A program made the position numbers and the translations under genes. Below the pieces are notes generated by a model, which was given only the letters and a program-made list of their open reading frames with translations, searched no databases and had not been told where the DNA came from. DNA of 64,000 bases, taken from positions 70,926,080 to 70,990,079 of the forward strand of contig NC_082694.2 of the NCBI RefSeq assembly GCF_949987515.2, in the 5' to 3' direction. This DNA is from Delphinus delphis (Eukaryota; Chordata; Mammalia; Artiodactyla; Delphinidae). Position 1 is the first letter of the stretch, and each line of letters starts with the position of its first letter. This document shows positions 35,602 to 45,611 of this stretch, piece by piece.

Positions 35602-35980
35602 GATTTCTTTATTTATTGTAGCACAGGTGTGTGTGTGTAACATATATGCTCCATATCCTCTTTAGAATTAGTTAGATTATAATCAATTTACTGCTCTAGG
35701 TAATTTAGCACCTATTTCACAATAAACTATTTTTTATATCTGCTTACATAACCCACATTTTATGTACCATGGGAATTTTTTTTAAAGTTTCAGTTCACCT
35801 TATCCCCACCCAGTCCTACTGTTTTTTTTTTTTCTTTTTTTAAGGGGCAAACATCTTCCACTGCATATGCACAATTGTAACTGGTCCAAAGCCTTCTCAC
35901 TCCTTAGGCTACTGCCTGCATCTTCAGCATCTATCTCCTCTTCTTTCCTTCATTTCCCCTCATCCCCCCACCCATTCTGC
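35602..35980. other. Intron 1, A+T-rich, no recognised feature
   Basis: Includes GTGTGTGTGTAACATATATG just after the SINE and a T-rich run at 35821-35842. Confidence 0.35.
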
Positions 35981-35984
35981 ACAG

Positions 35985-36625
35985 TGCCCCCCAGTTTCAT
36001 TTCTTTAAAACATTAATTGAGCAAATCAGCCACTTGACAGTTTTCAACTCTTCACCGGCTCCTATTGCTCATAGGGGTAAGTGAAAACTCCGTATCCTGA
36101 CAAAATCTCCTACTCCATCACGTAATTCACCATCTAAACTGCCCAATCCCTGGCAGTTTCCCTAACTATCCCTGGACATGGCTTTTCTTTCCCCACCTCT
36201 GTGCACTTACCCTGGTGTGTCTCCCGGCATGCTCCCCGGCCCCCTACCCCCCAGCCCTCAGAACGTCACACAAATGCCTGCTGTCCTGCGAAGCCCTCCT
36301 AATGGCTCCACCTCCCAGTGGGCTCTTCCGCGTCCAAATATTGCTGGCTGACCATCTGAAGAGTAGCTCCATTCTACCTCGCGAAACTGTGTAATTTTAC
36401 TGAACCTGTCTCTGTATCGTTTAATTTTTTGCAGGTTTTACAACTCGTTTGCGCATTGAAACTGGAAACTTCTTGATGGAAGGAACTTTTATACATTTTT
36501 TATCCCTCACGATGCCCTGTGTAGTATCATATATAGTTGACACTCCACAAATACTTGATAGTTTATGTCTATTTCCCTTCAAAATACAAAGCATAAAGCA
36601 AATGACAGACCCGTGGTTAAGTCCT
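35985..36625 (+). repeat. L2 LINE fragment
   Basis: ACTCTTCACCGGCTCCTATT, TGTCCTGCGAAGCCCTCCTA and the following order fit sense L2. Confidence 0.6.
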
Positions 36626-36809
36626 CAATAAATAAACTAATCATACTCATATGACAATTCACTAAAATGCAAAAGATTAGAAAATATAGGAAGTGTTTAA
36701 CTTCACTAGTAATAAAGAATACAAGTTAAAATTATATAATGTTTCTTATCAAATTAGTAAGATTAGGAAAAAATCTCAACCTTTAATGCTTTTGAGAGTA
36801 CAAGGAGAT

Positions 36810-37295
36810 AGGTACTCTTATAACTGCTGGTGTTATCGATACAAATTGAAAACAATTTGACAATATGTAACAAATCTTTAAAATGTTTATATGCCTTGAT
36901 CAACCCATTTGGAGGGCTAGGGAGATACTCCAAGGTGCAGAGAAAGCTCTGTGCACCAGCTACTCTTCCCAGGGTTATAACACTGAATCTTTATGAACAA
37001 CTTAAATGTACAATAAGGAAATTATATGTCCATTCAGTGGACTGTTACATAGCATTAAAATGGCATTAAAAATGGCAGCCAGTGACTCTGTGTTAACTTG
37101 GGGGTGGGGGAATGCTTATATTCTAATGTTAAGTAGAAAAAAATAGAATACCAAATTATGGGAAATGAATAATTCTAACCACATAAACAAATGCATGGAA
37201 GGAAAGATATCAAAATAGTAAAAGCAGTTATACTTGTTTATTGTTTACGGTGTTTTCCAGATTTTCTAGAAGGACTGGATGACTACCAGGGGGAA
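36810..37295 (+). repeat. Ancient LINE-1-like 3' fragment
   Basis: CAACCCATTTGGAGGGCTAG, GGACTGTTACATAGCATTAA and AAGTAGAAAAAAATAGAATACC are the old sense L1 3' pattern. Confidence 0.6.
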
Positions 37296-37307
37296 AAAAA
37301 AAAGATG

Positions 37308-37429
37308 TTTTTTTTTTTGGCCACACACCTTGGCTTGTGTGGGATCTTAGTTCCCCAACCAGGGATCAAACCCGGGCCCCCTGCAGTAGAAGCGCAGAGT
37401 CCAAACCACTGAACCACCAGGGAATTCCC
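37308..37429 (-). mobile_element. CHR-type SINE, short variant
   Basis: GGCCACACACCTTGGCTTGT to CCACCAGGGAATTCCC. Flanked by AAAAGATG at 37300-37307 and AAAAGATG at 37430-37437. Confidence 0.92.
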
Positions 37430-37437
37430 AAAAGATG

Positions 37438-38133
37438 CTTTTCAAAGTAGATTTTTCTTTTGTTTATACCAGGAACAGTATCACAAGCACTGTTATTAAG
37501 TTTATGAGACATAAGCTTAATTTTCTTTTTTTTTTTTTTTTTTTGCCCCTTTTTAAAAATAAGAAATGGAGAGAAGAGAGAAAGTGGAAGAAAGGGAAGG
37601 AGAAAGTGCGGGCAGCTCTCTTATCCTGATTAATCCCTGCAGGAGGTGGGCATTGTCATCCTGTAGAGCCAGGAAACAGGCTCAGAAAGTCAGGTCCAAG
37701 GTTACCTGAGGGGCAGAGCCACCATCACAACCAGGGTAACACGCCAGGAGCAAGGCAAGAAAGAGAAAAGAAAGGGCAAAAGCAGGTGAGCACAAAATCT
37801 TAGGGGTAATTTACATAACAACATGAAAGGTTGGTTCTAGTGGGTAGAATTGTGGATGGTTTTTTTTCCCCTCCTCCCTTTTCCAGATTTTCCATAAGGT
37901 GATATTAACTTTTTGTTTTTATTTATGTGTGATAAGGAAACTGCAACCGTTTGAAATCACTGAGCTGTGAGCAGCCAGAGAGAAGACAGGCTCTACTCAC
38001 TCCACCCCCCGCCCCACTACGGGGAATAAAGGAGTCAGGAGGAGAAGGGAGGGGGTGGGGGGACAGCTCCCACCTGAACAAGCCACATGCTGCACCATAG
38101 GACTGCGTCAGGATTTGGGGGATGAGGTTGGAG
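37438..38133. other. Intron 1 block; T20 run at 37525
   Basis: A MIR-like CATCCTGTAGAGCCAGGAAACAG piece at 37660-37740. Otherwise unrecognised. Confidence 0.4.
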
Positions 38134-38158
38134 TGTGTGTGTGTGTGTGTGTGTGTGT
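38134..38158. repeat. (GT)12 microsatellite
   Basis: Uninterrupted GT run. Confidence 0.9.
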
Positions 38159-41100
38159 CCTGCGATGAGGAGAAGCAGGATCTGTGGAGCTGTCTGCCAA
38201 GGTGAGCCTTTGTGCCGCACGTGGAGTCGGCTCCACCCTGCACTTCTCCCCGCCATCCACAAGTCACACACACATGCGCTCTGTAACGCACATTTACAGA
38301 AAGTTGTGTGCTGTTCCCTACAGTCGGCTTTCTGAATCACAAAGCATGAAGAAAGGCCTATGTTGGGCATGAGGCAGAACCTAGAGGTGAGGAGGGATTC
38401 ATTAGTGCATCTTTTGTTTAAGGGAGATTGGGCTACACAGATGGTGGTTCTGGGAAAATGCTTCCCAATCGTCTTCATGGCCTGCTGCCCTGATTCCGGA
38501 GGGTAGTGTTTCTTGGAGAGCTCGGCCCCGCCTTGGTGCGTAAGCGGGACACTCCTAGGTGGGACCACCGTGGCTCCATCCCAGGGGAGAAGCAGAGGGA
38601 AACTTTTAATTATGTAATTCTAACACACACAAAAAAACCCTAATGGGAATCCATTTTTTGCAGAGAATTTGCTCACAATCTTCCTACCCGAGCACAAAGG
38701 GCTTTTATAGTTTCCCAGATCCCTTGTCAGTCTGTGTTCAGTTAGAAAAAGAGTGTGGGGGGTCACCTGTGTCCTTTCGGAGAGCCGCTTCCAGAAAGTG
38801 GCTGGGCTTTAGGAATGAGTGAGCGGTGAGAAGCAGCTGGGGTGAGTTTGGGGAAGGGAAGGAGAAGTAGTTCAGTGGCTTGAGTGGCTAGCTAGGTCGA
38901 GGTGACTTGTGTGTTAAGCTGGGGTGGGAGGTTATGCAAACAGGCATCTTTAGGAGCCAGCAGAGAGGAAAAGAGAAGGGCAAAAAAAAAAAAAAAAAGA
39001 GAAGGGCAAAGGTCCAGAAGGACCTGAAGGGCACGGCTCTTGAGCAATTTGTCTTGTGAGTGTAGAACCTCTTATAATGCACTGTCACATCCACGGTCCA
39101 GCTCTGAGGCTCACACAGACCTGGGAGGTAGATGGGCCTCTCGCCGTTTTATACAGAGATATCATTCTGAGAGACAAACCCACTTGTCTAAGATGAAACA
39201 AACATGAACTGACTGTGGGTTGAGATGGGCTGGCCCCACGTCTAGGATTCTTTCTGTCCCAGATGGTACCGCGTCCTCTAGCAAAGACAAGGGGCCCTTA
39301 TTCTCCCATAGATGGAAAGAAGAAGATGGGGGAAACTGAGGACACAGGGAGACTGAGTTGTCGGGGGCAGAGGTAAGGTGAGGAGGAGACGAGAGGGGAG
39401 GTGAAGATCTGTCCAGCATCACCACGCAGCTGAGAGGCAGCAATGGGAGTGAGATTATGCACACTGATAATGGATCCAGTAACCAGGGTGGATGGTCAAG
39501 GGACACCTTTACCTAAAGCTCTTACGTGACTGTTGGCTCTACACAGGGGCCTCACTGCCCATCAGTTAATAAAATCCCTGGTGGCATTTTCCCAGTGAGC
39601 ATTTACCCAGGGCATCAGGGGAGGGGGAGGGGCACTGAGCTAGGAAGCCCCTGTTTTCATTTTGCCTTTTTCCATCTAACTGTGTCACCTTGGATAAATC
39701 ACTCAGAAAACAAGAACCAAATATAAGAAGTCTATGATTCTATGCCTTCCCCACCTCCCTATTCACATCTTTTTTCATCATTGATTGCCGCTGAGGAGAG
39801 AAAGATTATAAGTATGACACGGACCCTTTCTTTTCATGAGAGCCAAGAAAATACTAAAATCCAGGCCAACAAGCCCTCCCCTTGGAGAGTGGGCACCTGT
39901 CACACCTCCTAAGACAAGGCTTTGCACTAAGCGAGATTCAGTAATCATCTCCCAACCAGCACTGGCATGACTTTGCTGCAGGCAAGTATGCAGAGGATTC
40001 CTTCATTGCAATCTTTCTATGCATGATTCAGGGGTAAGTACCGTCTCTGTTTGCATCTGGAGGAATAAGAACATATTACAAAACAGAACTGAAAAATCTG
40101 TGGTGTATCCAAAAATAGCACGCAGATATTTCAGCCTCCCGGTTCACCTTTCTGTACCATCCAACTCTCCCTTGACTTGCTTCGCACAACAGAGGCAGAC
40201 TGGGACTCCCAACGCTCAGGCATCCTGGGATCAGTTATCCAACTGTCTCGGACTAAATGCCTCGAGGTGACCCAGCAGAACTAGGGTTCCTAATTCTTAC
40301 CCATTCTGCTGGGCCTCGTCCTAACTCCTTCCCCACTGCAGGTGCCCCTGCAGTCACATGCTTTTATCAAGTGATCTGCAGCGTTAGCCTGCCCACTCTG
40401 CAGAAAAGAACGGGGGGAAAACAGAGAGTAAGAAAATATAGCTGTCTCCTGGGAACCTCACAGCCTCCTAGCTTATAAAACACGACCGCCTTGCTACCTT
40501 CCTGCAGACTCCCCATTGGCCAGCAGCACATGCTCGGAAGTCAATCCCCTCCCACCCCACTCCCCAGCCTTGGCCCATCCAAGAGATGATACTTGCTTGA
40601 AGGGACCTGATGATGTTCCAACCTGGGTCAGAAATGCACATGTGTGACCAATGGGGCAGGAAAGGAGGCTGATTAAAAGGCTGAGTGTCTCTCTAAACAA
40701 CGAGGCCCACTGACTGCTGAGCCTTCGTACTACGCTCTCAGCTTCCTGTGCCTCAAACTTTGTGACTCATAGCGCTTGCTTGCAGAATGAGGCAGCTGAG
40801 CGGCCTTGGCGATGGGTTAAATCGGGAATGTGCTTTTCTTCCGACACTCACCCCTCAGGTGCCACCTGAGCCTCTACCTGGCCAGGGGGGTGGGAGCTGA
40901 GCATAGCTTCAGCTCTTTTGCTGGCCCTAAATAGCTGCAAGAGCCTGATTTCCGATGGACTTAGGTCCATGGGGATCCTCTCTCTGTCTCTGTCTGTCTC
41001 TCATACACACACACACCAGTTCAGAGTATCTGGAGGCTCTGTAATGCCGCTGATTTCTAAACTGGTCTGGGTCTCCAGTCCTCCAGTCCTCAGAGCTGCA

Positions 41101-41275
41101 ATCTGAGACCCAGAGTGCTATTTTCTTCACCCACACTGCCTCCAAAACCAGAGGAATTCCTGGAAATTTTTAAAGCAGAACAGGGTATCAAGAGGGTCTG
41201 GCTAACTGTTGCACATCAGTTGAGGGGATGGCTGTGGAAGGGGGCTAGAGAGGTCAGGGGACAGCCAGAGGTGGC
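38159..41275. other. Intron 1, region leading up to the promoter island
   Basis: Fewer recognisable repeats than the rest of intron 1: only the poly(A) insert at 38971-39010, MIR-like traces near 39130-39180 and a short CA run at 41006. The lack of young SINEs for about 6.7 kb (37430-44192) around the promoter may reflect selection, but this is inference. Confidence 0.4.
38971..39010 (+). mobile_element. Orphan poly(A) insertion with target duplication
   Basis: AAGAGAAGGGCAAA at 38971-38984 is repeated exactly at 38997-39010, separated only by A residues. This fits a retrotransposition event truncated to its tail. Confidence 0.6.
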
Positions 41276-41912
41276 CACCCAGAGCTGCCCGGCACCCTCA
41301 GCAGCGTCTCTCCCGTTCATCCCTGCGGAGGGCATATCTGGAAGTTCGGGAGCTTGGGTGCCACGGGCGGCAGGGGCAAGCAGAGGGCAGGTCCATCCAG
41401 GGGCGGCGAGACCAGGCTCCCAGAACTGGCTCTCTGGCCAGCCAGCCCTCTGCACCGCGGGCGCCGCCTCCCACATGCTCGGAGCCTGCACAAGACAGGC
41501 AGCGAGCGTCTCCCCGCAATCCCGGACCGGCTTCCCGCATAAAACTCCCCAGCACAACCTGCTTTTGTTAATTCTGCAAATGCTGTCACGACACCCCCTG
41601 TCTGCTCGGCTCCGAGGGAGACTCGCTTTCCCCAGAACCCAGCCGCTTCGGATCCCCCGAGCCCCCCGCACCCCGACGGACCACCGCCCACCCGCCCCAG
41701 CGCCCTCAAACAGCTAGGTCCGAAGGACCTCGAGGACCCTACAGCCCCCAGTCCTGAGCATCTTTGTCCTCCCAGCACAGACGCGCACACAGAGCGACAG
41801 AAAGAGCCCAGCCGGGCACCGAGTCCGCGCCCCTGGCCTCGCCGGGGCCCCGCAGGGGGACAATGGTCCTCGTTCTGCAAGTTTGTGAGCCCGGAAGCAG
41901 AGCCCTCCTTAC

Positions 41913-41919
41913 CGTACAT
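41913..41919 (-). CDS. EFR3B: EFR3B coding exon 1 (start codon, 7 coding bases)
   Basis: The coding part of exon 1 is only ATGTACG, followed by the donor GTAAGGA (41906-41912 on the plus strand as TCCTTAC). The last G joins GT from exon 2 to make Gly3, giving MYGVCGCC as in mammalian EFR3B. The start context has A at -3 and T at +4, which is adequate. It lies in a GC-rich CpG island, as expected for a widely expressed gene. EFR3 proteins are peripheral plasma-membrane scaffolds that recruit TTC7, FAM126 and PI4KA to make PI4P. The paralogue EFR3A opens differently as I recall it, so EFR3B is preferred. The transcription start and the length of the 5' UTR cannot be read from sequence alone. 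Confidence 0.9.
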
Positions 41920-41990
41920 CTTGGCGGGGCGAGTGCCTCCCGGGAGGCCGCGTCGCCTGCAGCCAGCCCCCGGCGGCGCCGGCCTTTCAT
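41913..41990 (-). promoter_or_regulatory. Upstream ATG whose frame overlaps the EFR3B start
   Basis: An ATG on the minus strand at 41990-41988 lies 71 nt before the EFR3B ATG and in a different frame. Read through the spliced exons 1-2-3 it stays open past the main start and ends at TGA early in exon 3, about 55 codons. Its context is weak (T at -3, A at +4), so leaky scanning would be expected. It matters only if the transcript starts above 41990. The other minus-strand ATG at 42115-42113 opens a separate 42-codon frame whose TGA overlaps this ATG. Confidence 0.45.
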
Positions 41991-42007
41991 TCACAGCCGG
42001 GGTGGCC

Positions 42008-42016
42008 GATGGCGGC
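42008..42016 (+). promoter_or_regulatory. YY1-like motif GATGGCGGC
   Basis: ATGGCGGC is the core of the YY1 consensus, which is common within about 100 bp of transcription starts in CpG-island promoters. It lies about 90 bp upstream of the EFR3B start codon. Confidence 0.35.
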
Positions 42017-42190
42017 GGCCGGCGGAGGCCCGGGCGGGGCGGGAGCAGGAGCTGGAGCAGGAGCGAGAGCGGGGGCCGGACGCCAGAGGGCAGGGGCCGG
42101 GAGCCGCACGCCCATTCAGCAGCCCCGGCTGAGCGCGGCCGGCCTCGGCTCGGGTTTCTGGGCAGGGCTGCGCCGAGAGGGGCGGAGGCT

Positions 42191-42198
42191 ATGCTAAT
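42191..42198 (+). promoter_or_regulatory. Octamer-like motif ATGCTAAT
   Basis: ATGCTAAT differs from the POU octamer ATGCAAAT by one base and sits just downstream, in transcript direction, of the GC boxes. Function is a guess from the motif and its place in the promoter. Confidence 0.3.
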
Positions 42199-42235
42199 GA
42201 AGGTCCCTTCCAGCGGGCTCGGCCACTGCCGGGCC

Positions 42236-42264
42236 GCCCCGCCCAAGCTCCGCCCCGCCCCGCC
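42236..42264 (-). promoter_or_regulatory. GC-box cluster (Sp/KLF type)
   Basis: GCCCCGCCC at 42236-42244 and CCGCCCCGCCCCGCC at 42250-42264 give at least three GGGCGG-type boxes on the transcript strand, about 320-345 bp upstream of the EFR3B ATG. Sp1/KLF use is inferred from motif only. Confidence 0.6.
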
Positions 42265-42334
42265 TCGCCCCCCGGCAATTCCCACCCTCCGAGAAACCCA
42301 AATCCCTAGAAGCACCTTTCCCAGGCTGTCGCCC

Positions 42335-43820
42335 CCAGGTGCTGGGTGGCGCATTTTCCAGAGGCAGCTTCCCGCAGGGGAAGTGACCCACCCTGCTGTC
42401 CGAACGCTCAGGCCTACAGCTGAGATCTCCCATAACCCGCGGGCACCGAGGGTCAGCAGGGGTGCTGGAAGCTGCATATGTAGCCCCTCCCCCAAATTTA
42501 TCCAGAATGCGTTGTCTGATCCAGGGGTCGCCAGGAAGAGGAATTGGGGCATAACCTTCCGCCGTCCCTTGGCCCCCTTAATAAACCCCATTCCCTAATT
42601 AAGCCCTCAGCTATGGCCACTCTCTTGCCAAGTGCTCGCTACCAAAGCGCGTCTTTCCTCTGCCAGGTACGCAGGAAACGCACACCGTCCCACAGCTCAA
42701 GTGCTGCAGGAAGTCAGCTTGCTTTTCCTCTCCCAGATTCACAAGTGTAATTCACATGCTTTGTGACCAGGATCCTCTCTACCTGTGCCCCAGGGCCGAC
42801 TTCACCCTCTGGAACCAAGTGAGAAACAGACACAGAGAGGCAGAAGGCTCACGCCCACAGCCTGAAGACAAATTCTAGCCCAGCTCAGGGCTTCCCTAAA
42901 GCTTCTCACCCAGCCCCCTCTACATTTCACATTTACCCCAAGGTTGAGGGGTTTTGTCCTCAAAATATTCTACTAGTAGAAGTTAGAGAGGAGAGAATCT
43001 TAAAGATGCTGTCATGTCTCTCATTTTAATGAAGAGGAAACTGAGGCTGTGAGAAATTAAATTGTGTCCTTTTTCCTAGATACACTGAGCTGTGTGTCCA
43101 TAGGCCAGTCATCTCCCTCTCTGAACCTCAGCTTCCTGCAGGACTGTTGGGAAATTTATATAAAACCTACATGCAAGTACACAGTGGGCACTCACGTATT
43201 CATTTTCTTTCCTTCCTCACCCAAGGCAGAGACAGAGCCAGAGAGAGACTCTAGGTCACTGGACTCTTGGAACAGTGCTCTCTGTTGTGCCCCAAACCCA
43301 TGTTTCCCATTTCTCTCTGGCCTCAACACCCCCTCCCACTCTCTTGATGTTTCCAAGTTTTGTTCCTGTTCCTTTACCTCTTTACCTCTCTTAGCAGCAC
43401 GTACAAGTCTTGAGGCCCCATGGGAAACTCTGGGAAGGTTCCTAGAGCTCACATTTAACCTAGACCCTCAGATGGTTCACAAAGCAGCTCTGTTTTCTAT
43501 GTCCAGTTCGAGGACCAGGTCAGGTGACTCTGAGATTCGCTGAGAGTCACTTTTGCCCTTGAACCAGGGCAGAAGGGAGAATTTGGAGTCTAGTTTGGTC
43601 TGGATACCCAGAGATACCCCTACCCCCGCAATCTGTGCAACACAAAAGATATTCGTTAAACACTGGTGTCTGCAGCACAGTGGGAAATGCAGTGTCTGTC
43701 TTCACAGAGTGAAATCGCTAGCAGGGAGTATAAGACTAATAAATACTGATAAAAACATTACATGACAAGGAAGAATATGGTAAATTGTGCATGAGAAGCA
43801 CAGACCTCTACTTAAGACGT
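42335..43820. other. Upstream intergenic block
   Basis: AATGAAGAGGAAACTGAGGC at 43029 is a MIR trace. The open frame at 43064-43543 (159 codons) has no recognisable family and lies in ordinary non-coding composition. Confidence 0.4.
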
Positions 43821-43829
43821 TCAGAGGGC

Positions 43830-44130
43830 TGAGAGCCTAATTCATTCTTTTTATCAAATATTTACTGATCACTTTATATTATGTGCTAGACACTGTGGAA
43901 GGTGCTCAGGAGAAGGGAGACATGCAAAAATGATAATAAAATGTAACAATTACTATGGTGGAGACCCATAGAAGAAGCAGAGTAGAGCTTCAGGAAGGAA
44001 AAAAACATTCAAGATGGGCTTTGAAGAATGGGCAGGATTTCTAGATGTGGAGATAATGTAAATAATTCCAGCCAGAGGGACTACAATTTGCAAAGGTCAG
44101 GATGGTAGAGGCGAGAGAGTATGTGAGCCG
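43830..44130 (-). repeat. L2 LINE fragment
   Basis: TATGTGCTAGACACTGTGGA, GCTCAGGAGAAGGGAGACAT and AATTTGCAAAGGTCAGGATG; antisense order. Confidence 0.7.
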
Positions 44131-44192
44131 CAGCCTGGAGTCTCATCTGGCTGGAACAGAGTCTAGGACAGGGAGCAGAAGTAAGAAGGGAA

Positions 44193-44297
44193 GGGAACTC
44201 CCTGGCAGTCCCGTGGTTAGGACTCCGCTCTCTCACTGCCGAGGGCGCAGGTTCAGTCCCTGGTTGGGGAGCTAAAGTCCCACAAGCTGCATGGCAA
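44193..44297 (+). mobile_element. CHR-type SINE, short old variant
   Basis: GGGAACTCCCTGGCAGTCCC start. Flanks AGTAAGAAGGG and AGTAGGAAGGGG form an imperfect duplication. Tail almost absent. Confidence 0.82.
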
Positions 44298-44377
44298 AGT
44301 AGGAAGGGGAGCTGAGAAGGTAGTCTGGCGCCATGCTGGGAGGACTTTGAGCACCGATCCAAAGGCTTTCCTGTTAG

Positions 44378-44562
44378 ATCTAGGGCTGCCAGATTTAGCA
44401 AATGAAAATACAGAATGACCAATTAAATTTGAATTTTGAATAAATAAGGAATAATTTTTAGTGTATGTCCCATGAAATACTGGGGACATGTTATACTAAA
44501 AAAATTATTTTTGTTTACCTGAAATTCAGATTGGACCTATGTTTTATCTGGCAACTCTAGTT
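44378..44562. repeat. Palindromic DNA-transposon-like element
   Basis: AGGGCTGCCAGATTTAGCAA at the left is the inverse of TTTATCTGGCAACTCT at the right, and the arms pair imperfectly over about 85 bases each. This is a hairpin-type non-autonomous mammalian repeat. Confidence 0.65.
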
Positions 44563-44564
44563 AG

Positions 44565-45125
44565 CACCATCCTTTGGGAGGGTGCTCCTGGATCCTCATG
44601 ACTGAACCAGGCCTGGAGTGGTCCTCACCCTCACCCCAACCTGTATTCCCAGTTAGATCCCGTTGGTATGTGGCCCCTAAGGGCACAGGGATGGGGTCAC
44701 TCTGGCCAACCTGCACCCTTTGCCATGGGTGCTTTGGCCCGAGCACTCAGGCCCCTCTGGGTCTATATGTTCAGTGGTGGAGGAATCCGGCCCATACTCA
44801 GCTTCTCTGAGGGGTAGTCAAGATGTTTAGATAAAATATGTACAGGAAATGGTGCTGTGGAAATCTAGGGTAGTGGTGTTACGTACAAGGAAGCTGGAAC
44901 ACAATACTCCAGCTCACGGTTTAAAACAAAAGTGCAGAACCCAAGGGCCCCAATATCCAGAAGAGTGTGCCCATGAAAAGATGCCAAACAGATATCAACT
45001 CTTTGGGTGAACTGTGGAAAGGAGGGAAAGTCAGAATTGGGATTCCTACCCTAACTAGGTTCTTACTCTAGCTGTGGAAATCCAAAACATGGGATGAACG
45101 TGACAGTAAGGAAAGTGGAGAAGAA
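44565..45125. other. Upstream intergenic block without recognised feature
   Basis: No family or coding signal recognised. Confidence 0.4.
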
Positions 45126-45127
45126 AT

Positions 45128-45275
45128 AACATTTATTGTGTGAGCCACAGGTTCTGTGCCAGGCGCTCTACACAGGTTATCTGATGTAATGCTCTGGGCG
45201 ACCTTGCAAAATCCATACTATTATTCCTGTTTTACAGCTGGGAAACTGAGACCCTGTCCTAATTTAATCATAATT
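45128..45275 (-). repeat. MIR SINE
   Basis: TTCTGTGCCAGGCGCTCTAC and CCTGTTTTACAGCTGGGAAA, antisense. Confidence 0.82.
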
Positions 45276-45488
45276 TTTACAGCTTGGGCCGTACTGTGGA
45301 TGCAGTTTAGTGTTTTCCTTCGTGAAGCTCTACTCTGCTTCTTCTATGGCCCTCCACCATAGGAATTGGAATTCTAGTAAATGAGCAGGAGCTCAAGCCC
45401 AAGAAACTCTTGCCCAAGACACACTTTCTTTCCACCACGCTGTGATGCCTTACAGTCCACACTGAGAGTCACATAACCACTGCACTTT

Positions 45489-45601
45489 GGACTTCCCTGG
45501 TGGTCCAGTGGTTAAGACTCCGTGCTGCCAATGCAGGGGGCACAGGTTTGATCCTTGGTCGGGGAAGTTCTGCACACGGCCAGGAAAAAAAAAGAAAGGC
45601 A
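45489..45601 (+). mobile_element. CHR-type SINE, short variant
   Basis: GGACTTCCCTGGTGGTCCAG start and GGAAAAAAAAAG tail. Duplication ACTGCACTTT at 45479-45488 and 45602-45611. Confidence 0.92.
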
Positions 45602-45611
45602 ACTGCACTTT

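Larger units (their letters stand above)
4061..41912 (-). other. EFR3B: EFR3B intron 1
   Basis: A 37.9 kb intron between the tiny first coding exon and exon 2. It runs from GTAAGGA at 41912 down to GCAG at 4061. Nearly all recognisable content is repeats, listed separately. I found no further in-frame EFR3B coding sequence inside it, and no convincing alternative first exon. Confidence 0.9.
41280..42330 (-). promoter_or_regulatory. EFR3B: EFR3B CpG-island promoter and 5' UTR region
   Basis: A strongly GC-rich, CpG-rich block surrounds the EFR3B start codon, in sharp contrast to the A+T-rich flanks. On the transcript strand the likely core promoter lies between the GC boxes near 42260 and the ATG at 41919. 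There is no obvious TATA box, which fits dispersed initiation from a CpG island. The island extends about 600 bp into intron 1. Confidence 0.85.

Noticed and set aside
41317..42591. Open frame of 424 codons on the minus strand across the CpG island
   Set aside because: Stop codons are rare in GC-rich DNA. The frame crosses the EFR3B 5' UTR, start and donor site, and its protein is low-complexity Gly/Arg/Pro without known domains.
43064..43543. 159-codon plus-strand frame upstream of EFR3B
   Set aside because: No family resemblance, no splice or promoter context, and it is overlapped by an opposite-strand frame.
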